Shown piece after piece: positions 60,483 to 64,000 of a stretch of 64,000 nt of DNA (its first letter is position 1; every line of letters begins with the position of its first letter). Below the pieces are notes generated by a model. The model was not told the DNA's origin and ran no database searches. It saw only the letters and a list, made by a program, of their open reading frames with translations. Position numbers and translations under genes: made by a program. Where the stretch lies: assembly GCF_007362955.1 (NCBI RefSeq), contig NZ_CP041696.1, positions 2,170,001 to 2,234,000 of the forward strand, given 5' to 3'. The DNA comes from Lysinibacillus fusiformis (GTDB taxonomy: Bacteria > Bacillota > Bacilli > Bacillales_A > Planococcaceae).

Positions 60483-60605
60483 TTATTTTGTATAGGAAAG
60501 CATTGCTGTTTGCTTGATTTTTTCTAATGCAATTGTTGCCTCATTTTTAGTGCTGTACTCGAACATACGGAAAGTATCTCTTTCAAAAACTGTAATAACC
60601 CACAT
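60483..60605 (-). CDS. Overlooked 40-residue conserved-looking protein
   Basis: ATG 60605 follows AAAGGGGAC and encodes MWVITVFERDTFRMFEYSTK, then NEATIALEKIKQTAMLSYTK. The pattern of a beta-strand pair plus one helix, a good ribosome site and an immediate terminator make it a convincing gene although it is short. I believe similar small proteins occur in Bacillaceae, but I cannot name the family. Confidence 0.65.
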   Translation of the reverse strand: MWVITVFERDTFRMFEYSTKNEATIALEKIKQTAMLSYTK

Positions 60606-60984
60606 GATAAAGTCCCCTTTGTGTCTGTAATTTGTACTATAACAACCGGATAAATTACGATGTTTTTCTGTAGTTGTTATATATCAGTTATAGTTCCTAT
60701 TTTACACCTATTTCTATAAAAAGAAAGTGCAATGTGAATGTTTTCACAATTCGTTCAAAAATAAGCGTCAATTTGTGAATATTATATGAAGATAAGTATA
60801 TGAACAGAAATTAATACTGAAATGATGTGTTGAAAGTAAAACCATTTTCAAATAATTTTGGAAGCATAGTTTTTTAGGGGATGAAGGTGAAAACAGGCAG
60901 TCATACAGAAGTATAATTCACCTTATTTCGCAAATAGTAAGTTATCGGAGTTATGTAAAATTGAGCATGGGAGGTGATGCTATA
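60606..60984. other. Divergent intergenic region before the deacetylase
   Basis: About 380 bp, AT-rich, no further ORF. It contains an FNR/CRP-like palindrome at 60733-60748. Confidence 0.5.
60733..60748. promoter_or_regulatory. FNR/CRP-like site
   Basis: TGTGAATGTTTTCACA matches TGTGA-N6-TCACA, the site used by Bacillus Fnr. It lies 128 bp from the small gene and 237 bp from the deacetylase. Confidence 0.4.
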
Positions 60985-61719
60985 ATGCGTAAACACGTAT
61001 TGATTTTAACGGCTTGTTTTTTAATCATCTCGATATCTTATGCAGGGTTGAAAACCTTTGCTGATAAAGGGCGAAGTTATTATGAAGAGACAGGGGAAGT
61101 TGTGTGGGATATTAACACAGAAGATAAGGTAGTTGCCCTGACTTTTGACGATGGTCCGCATCCAAAATATACAGCAGAAGTTTTAGATTTATTAGCCAAA
61201 TATGAGGCAAAAGCTACTTTCTTTGTTGTTGGAGGGAACGCCGAAAAATATCCAGAGCTTGTTTTGCGCACTTATACGGAAGGACATGAATTGGCCAATC
61301 ATACGTATACGCATCCGTTTAAGGTTTCAGTAACTGAATTGCAGGAGGAATTGCTGCAGACGAATGAAATGATTTATAGTATTACTGGTTTCTATCCTGT
61401 TCTGTTTCGCCCTGTAGGTGGAAATTACAATGATAAGATGATTAATGCTGCGGTGAAAGATGGATACAAAGTGGTTATGTGGTCTTGGCATCAGGATACA
61501 CAGGATTGGAAACAACCAGGTGTGAGTAAAATTGTTAAAAAAGTACTGAACGGTACAAAGCCTGGAGATGTCATTCTTTTTCATGACGGTGGTGGCAACC
61601 GTACGCAAACACTTAAAGCACTTGAAGAAATTTTGCCAACACTAAAGAAGCAAGGATATACATTTGTTACCGTATCGGAGTTAATTGAAAGTAAACAACA
61701 ACAAGAGGCAGTTAAATAA
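60985..61719 (+). CDS. Polysaccharide deacetylase (NodB domain)
   Basis: 244 residues. An N-terminal hydrophobic segment (HVLILTACFLIISISYAGL) exports or anchors it. NodB motifs: VALTFDDGPH (catalytic Asp pair), HTYTH metal ligands, RPVGGNYN (variant of RPPYG), WSWHQDTQDW and ILFHDGGGNR. It removes acetyl groups from peptidoglycan or chitin-like sugars. ATG 60985 is chosen for GGGAGGTG upstream. Such genes often act on spore or cell-wall glycans. Confidence 0.9.
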   Translation: MRKHVLILTACFLIISISYAGLKTFADKGRSYYEETGEVVWDINTEDKVVALTFDDGPHPKYTAEVLDLLAKYEAKATFFVVGGNAEKYPELVLRTYTEGHELANHTYTHPFKVSVTELQEELLQTNEMIYSITGFYPVLFRPVGGNYNDKMINAAVKDGYKVVMWSWHQDTQDWKQPGVSKIVKKVLNGTKPGDVILFHDGGGNRTQTLKALEEILPTLKKQGYTFVTVSELIESKQQQEAVK

Positions 61720-61723
61720 AAGA

Positions 61724-61768
61724 AAAAATGAGCCATTTCAAAATGCTGTTTGAAATGGCTTATTTTTA
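61724..61768 (+). terminator. Terminator after the deacetylase gene
   Basis: AAAATGAGCCATTTCA pairs with TGAAATGGCTTATTTTT. Confidence 0.8.
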
Positions 61769-61804
61769 TCGTGAATGGAAGCAGTAAAAACAGTGTTTCC
61801 TTTT

Positions 61805-62056
61805 TTAGAAAAATAAAAGTGGTGCTAGTGCAATGCCAAAAATAGTACCTATTGCGATACCAACACCAAATCCTGAACCTCTAAAACCCCAAAAACCTAA
61901 ACCGTAGCCACTATATCGTCTATCAGGCAGAATCCATACCTGTTTTCTGTCTACCCTTGTTATTTGCCCCACATGTACTCTGCCAGATGTATCAGTAATT
62001 TTTACGCGTTTACCATGATATTTACAGCAAAGATTATAAGCATCAGCTGGATTCAC
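61805..62056 (-). CDS. Small hypothetical protein with basic head and Gly-rich membrane tail
   Basis: 83 residues. The N-terminal part (YHGKRVKITDTSGRVHVGQITRVDRKQVWILP) looks like a small SH3/Sm-type barrel. A Gly-rich stretch follows (YSGYGLGFWGFRGSGFG), then one membrane helix (IAIGTIFGIALAPLLFF). GTG start with GGAGGG upstream. Such Gly-rich tails are seen in small spore-coat-associated proteins, but no family is assigned. Confidence 0.65.
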   Translation of the reverse strand: MNPADAYNLCCKYHGKRVKITDTSGRVHVGQITRVDRKQVWILPDRRYSGYGLGFWGFRGSGFGVGIAIGTIFGIALAPLLFF

Positions 62057-62165
62057 AAATTTCCCTCCTTTCCATCTTCATTACAAGTTAATATATGCGA
62101 CTGTACACAATCAGCATTAGCCGATTGTCTATTCGAGGCATAAGCTATGAAAAAAGGATGGGAAG

Positions 62166-62963
62166 ATGTCAGTAAGACCTACAGATGAGTGGCTTAATAA
62201 CTTCATTATTGTACGAAAGAGAAATCATGATAAAAGTTTGGAGGAGATACATTGCTCCATTCTTTGTAATCCTTTAGTAGACGTTTTTATAGACTTTTCA
62301 CCTGAAGAGATACAATATGTTTTATTGCAAAATGGTCTATTTCAGGCACATGAAGAAATCGCTATGGAAGCGTTAGAAAAACAGGATACATGGAAGATTG
62401 TGCAGGAGGAATTTGAACGTTTAAAGAAACAATGGAATGGACCAAATGTCCCTATCTATATTTTTCCTATAAATCAAGAACAAACATTTACCAGGAAAAA
62501 TGGTGTTTCTTACCCAAATGGTTTATTTTTATTTATTGCTAGTGGTCTTGAAAAGGAGGAGCTCAAAGCTTTATTTGCCCATGAATATAATCATGTTTGT
62601 CGCCTTCAGTATATTAATAAGTCTTTAGATGAAATGACTTTGAGCGACTCTCTTATTTTAGAGGGACTGGCAGAATGTGCAGTGGAAGAACTGTATGGTA
62701 ACAAAAGGCTAGCCCCATGGCTCAAAAGCTACTCAATGGAAGACCTATTGAAGATATGGGAGAGTGATTTTGTTCCAGTATTAGATGTACAGGGCGTGCA
62801 TAATCATTTTGACTTCTTATATGGAGGCAAGCTACCTAAATGGATAGGTTATTGCATCGGATATGAAATTGTCCGAACGTATAAAAAGAATTTCCCCACG
62901 AGTGAGCCCTATTTGAAGTCAGCGGTGGAATTAGTGGCAGGCTCTGATTTTCCGTTACAATAG
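62166..62963 (+). CDS. DUF2268 predicted zinc protease
   Basis: 265 residues, cytosolic. LKALFAHEYNHVCRL holds HEYNH, an HExxH zinc motif, with a downstream Glu in LEGLAECAVEEL as the probable third ligand. NGVSYPNGLFLFIASG precedes it. These are the DUF2268 features. ATG 62166 follows GGATGGGA. Followed within 20 bp by the DNA glycosylase gene. Confidence 0.85.
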   Translation: MSVRPTDEWLNNFIIVRKRNHDKSLEEIHCSILCNPLVDVFIDFSPEEIQYVLLQNGLFQAHEEIAMEALEKQDTWKIVQEEFERLKKQWNGPNVPIYIFPINQEQTFTRKNGVSYPNGLFLFIASGLEKEELKALFAHEYNHVCRLQYINKSLDEMTLSDSLILEGLAECAVEELYGNKRLAPWLKSYSMEDLLKIWESDFVPVLDVQGVHNHFDFLYGGKLPKWIGYCIGYEIVRTYKKNFPTSEPYLKSAVELVAGSDFPLQ

Positions 62964-62981
62964 AAGAAAGGAGTGATTGTC

Positions 62982-63494
62982 ATGATGACTGAACTTAAAA
63001 ATATATTACCACCAGTAATTGATCTGTCAACGAAAGTGTTAATTGTCGGATCGATGCCTGGAAAGCAATCACTAGAGAAACAACAATACTATGGCAACGC
63101 ACGTAATCACTTTTGGCCAATTATTACGGGAATTTTAGGAGTAGAGATACCAGAGAACTATTCCAAGAGACTACAATTGTTACTGGAAAACCATATTGGT
63201 CTTTGGGATACAATCGAATCTTGCGAGCGCGAAGGAAGCTTAGATGCCGCAATAAGAAATGAAAAACCAAATGACTTTAAGACACTTTTTGAGCGCTACC
63301 CTGATATTCAACTAGTTCTTTTTAATGGTTCAAAGGCTTTCCAGGTATTTAAAAAGCATATTGGGTTCGAAATATTATCTAATCGTCAATATCAGAAAAT
63401 GCCATCTACCAGTCCCATACCAGGCAAAAATATTAAATCATTTGAGGATAAATTAAAGGATTGGCGCGTCATACAATCTTATCTGACTTCATAA
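62982..63494 (+). CDS. DNA-deoxyinosine glycosylase (uracil-DNA-glycosylase superfamily)
   Basis: 170 residues. Motif 1 LIVGSMPGKQSLEKQQYYGNARNHFWPII is characteristic of the MUG-like hypoxanthine-DNA glycosylases; motif 2 is in LPSTSPIPG-like MPSTSPIPG. It removes deaminated bases (hypoxanthine, possibly uracil) for base-excision repair. ATG 62982 is chosen because AAAGGAG lies upstream. Probably co-transcribed with the DUF2268 gene. Confidence 0.87.
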   Translation: MMTELKNILPPVIDLSTKVLIVGSMPGKQSLEKQQYYGNARNHFWPIITGILGVEIPENYSKRLQLLLENHIGLWDTIESCEREGSLDAAIRNEKPNDFKTLFERYPDIQLVLFNGSKAFQVFKKHIGFEILSNRQYQKMPSTSPIPGKNIKSFEDKLKDWRVIQSYLTS

Positions 63495-63654
63495 AGGGAT
63501 GTAATGATCGATGAAAGATACTTCATCTATAATACCACTACTCCAAGACCAAAATAAAAATAAGACTGTCCGCAAATTACATTGCCCATTATCAAAATGA
63601 TGTTCATGTTTACATTTTTCTCTTCAGACATGATCAAGTTATTCAGCTCAAATT

Positions 63655-63703
63655 ACCTCTGAAAACGATACGCAAACGTAGGATTGTCAGAGGTTCGTTT
63701 TTT
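63655..63703 (+). terminator. Terminator after the DNA glycosylase region
   Basis: ACCTCTGA pairs with TCAGAGGT followed by TCGTTTTTT. The loop is long. Confidence 0.55.
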
Positions 63704-63713
63704 AATGTAATTG

Positions 63714-64000
63714 CTAGTGCCAACTATTGTAATAAGAGCCTGCGGGGTTATAAAAGAATTTAAAGTGATGCTTTTCTGCTAAGGCACGACTCTGCGTTTC
63801 ATTGCTAAATCCGATAGTCATTACCTGTGTGCCGAATTTTTCTCGTATATGTTCCAACTGCGCAATCTTTTCCAACGACCAGTCATCTTCTCCAACTACA
63901 TCGTATGAAAAATTTTCCCACATGATAAAGTCGATATAGGGTGCTGTGTAATTTGCTAGTGTTTGAAAGCCCCAGTTTTGGGCAACGGACAAGCCGTTAT
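63714..64000 (-). CDS. GH114/TM1410-like protein, C-terminal part (partial)
   Basis: The frame is open to the window edge; upstream codons read NGLSVAQNWGFQTLANYTAPYI, so the start lies outside. The visible end contains DFIMWENFSYDVVGEDDW, then IGFSNETQSRALAEKHHFKFFYNPAG, ending NSWH. This resembles the end of TIM-barrel GH114/TM1410 (endo-alpha-1,4-polygalactosaminidase-like) proteins. Assignment is by recalled motif only. Confidence 0.5.
   Translation of the reverse strand, partial: NGLSVAQNWGFQTLANYTAPYIDFIMWENFSYDVVGEDDWSLEKIAQLEHIREKFGTQVMTIGFSNETQSRALAEKHHFKFFYNPAGSYYNSWH

Noticed and set aside
63511-63600. 29-codon plus-strand ORF after the DNA glycosylase gene
   Set aside because: Weak ribosome site and no recognisable sequence; another frame runs on for ~50 codons, so coding status is unresolved.
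1-64000. Search for CRISPR arrays, tRNA/rRNA genes, transposases, prophage genes and restriction or toxin-antitoxin systems
   Set aside because: None could be recognised; the two repeat copies are the only mobile-like sequences.

Overview
The window looks like chromosomal DNA of a low-GC Gram-positive spore-former, most likely Lysinibacillus or a close Planococcaceae relative. This is inferred from AT-rich codon use, strong GGAGG-type ribosome sites, GTG/TTG starts, intrinsic terminators with U-tracts, Bacillales-type regulators (MocR/DdlR, MhqR-type operator, Btr-like AraC, MerR, HxlR, LmrA-like TetR) and families such as YunC, YitT and DUF2225. I see no rRNA, tRNA, CRISPR array, phage block, transposase or replication origin. 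It is an accessory-rich stress, efflux and resistance region made of many short regulator-plus-effector modules.

Layout. 0-1.4 kb: an anti-sigma gene cut by the window edge and a frameshifted ECF sigma gene. 1.5-4 kb: an ABC exporter. 4.2-6.6 kb: ddlR-like regulator and D-Ala-D-Ala ligase. 6.8-7.6 kb: YitT membrane protein. 7.8-10.1 kb: a quinone/electrophile detoxification operon behind an MhqR-type operator. 10.2-16.3 kb: aldo/keto reductase, IclR regulator, a broken and an intact RidA, an AI-2E-type exporter, a BltD-like acetyltransferase with a possible translational-attenuation leader, and a pentapeptide-repeat protein. 16.3-16.6 kb: repeat element copy 1. 16.7-20 kb: LLM oxidoreductase, MFS exporter and divergent TetR. 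20-23.5 kb: acetyltransferases and a MATE pump divergent from a MerR regulator. 23.6-28.8 kb: lipase-like hydrolase with its TetR, a second TetR with a DJ-1 protein, and a DUF4272 protein. 29-34.2 kb: erythromycin-esterase-like protein, small zinc-ribbon proteins, HAD phosphatase, a DedA relic, and a cyclase-family hydrolase behind a SAM-I riboswitch. 34.4-37.7 kb: Fur-box-controlled siderophore-binding lipoprotein plus a Btr-like regulator. 37.8-42 kb: MFS/HxlR pair, aldo/keto reductase, GNAT and VOC proteins. 42.2-48 kb: two-component system, BcrA/LanFEG-like ABC transporter and an esterase-like lipoprotein. 48.1-53 kb: an AraC pseudogene, small proteins, MocR plus two EamA exporters, and repeat copy 2. 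53.2-57.8 kb: a second two-component/ABC module with a DUF4097 protein. 57.8-64 kb: phosphatase, SIMPL, DUF2238, YunC, an overlooked 40-residue protein, polysaccharide deacetylase, a DUF2268 protease, a DNA glycosylase, and a partial GH114-like gene.

How the genes fit together. The recurring plan is a local sensor next to an efflux or detoxification gene, and many of the operators can be read directly: paired TACC-GGTA sites, three ACATAC-type palindromes, a 19-bp-spacer MerR promoter, a GACCGGAC palindrome, an MhqR-type box, a perfect 7-1-7 Fur box, and tandem TTTACTTT response-regulator repeats. The most noteworthy items are the SAM-I riboswitch in front of a cyclase/kynurenine-formamidase-like gene, the leader peptide plus SD-sequestering hairpin before the acetyltransferase, the three-operator TetR/hydrolase circuit, the two-component/ABC/esterase operon, and a modular repeat with perfect 14-bp terminal inverted repeats. 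Two genes (ECF sigma, RidA) are broken by a single missing base each; these may be real mutations or sequencing errors. No wholly new defence or biosynthetic system could be established from the sequence alone.
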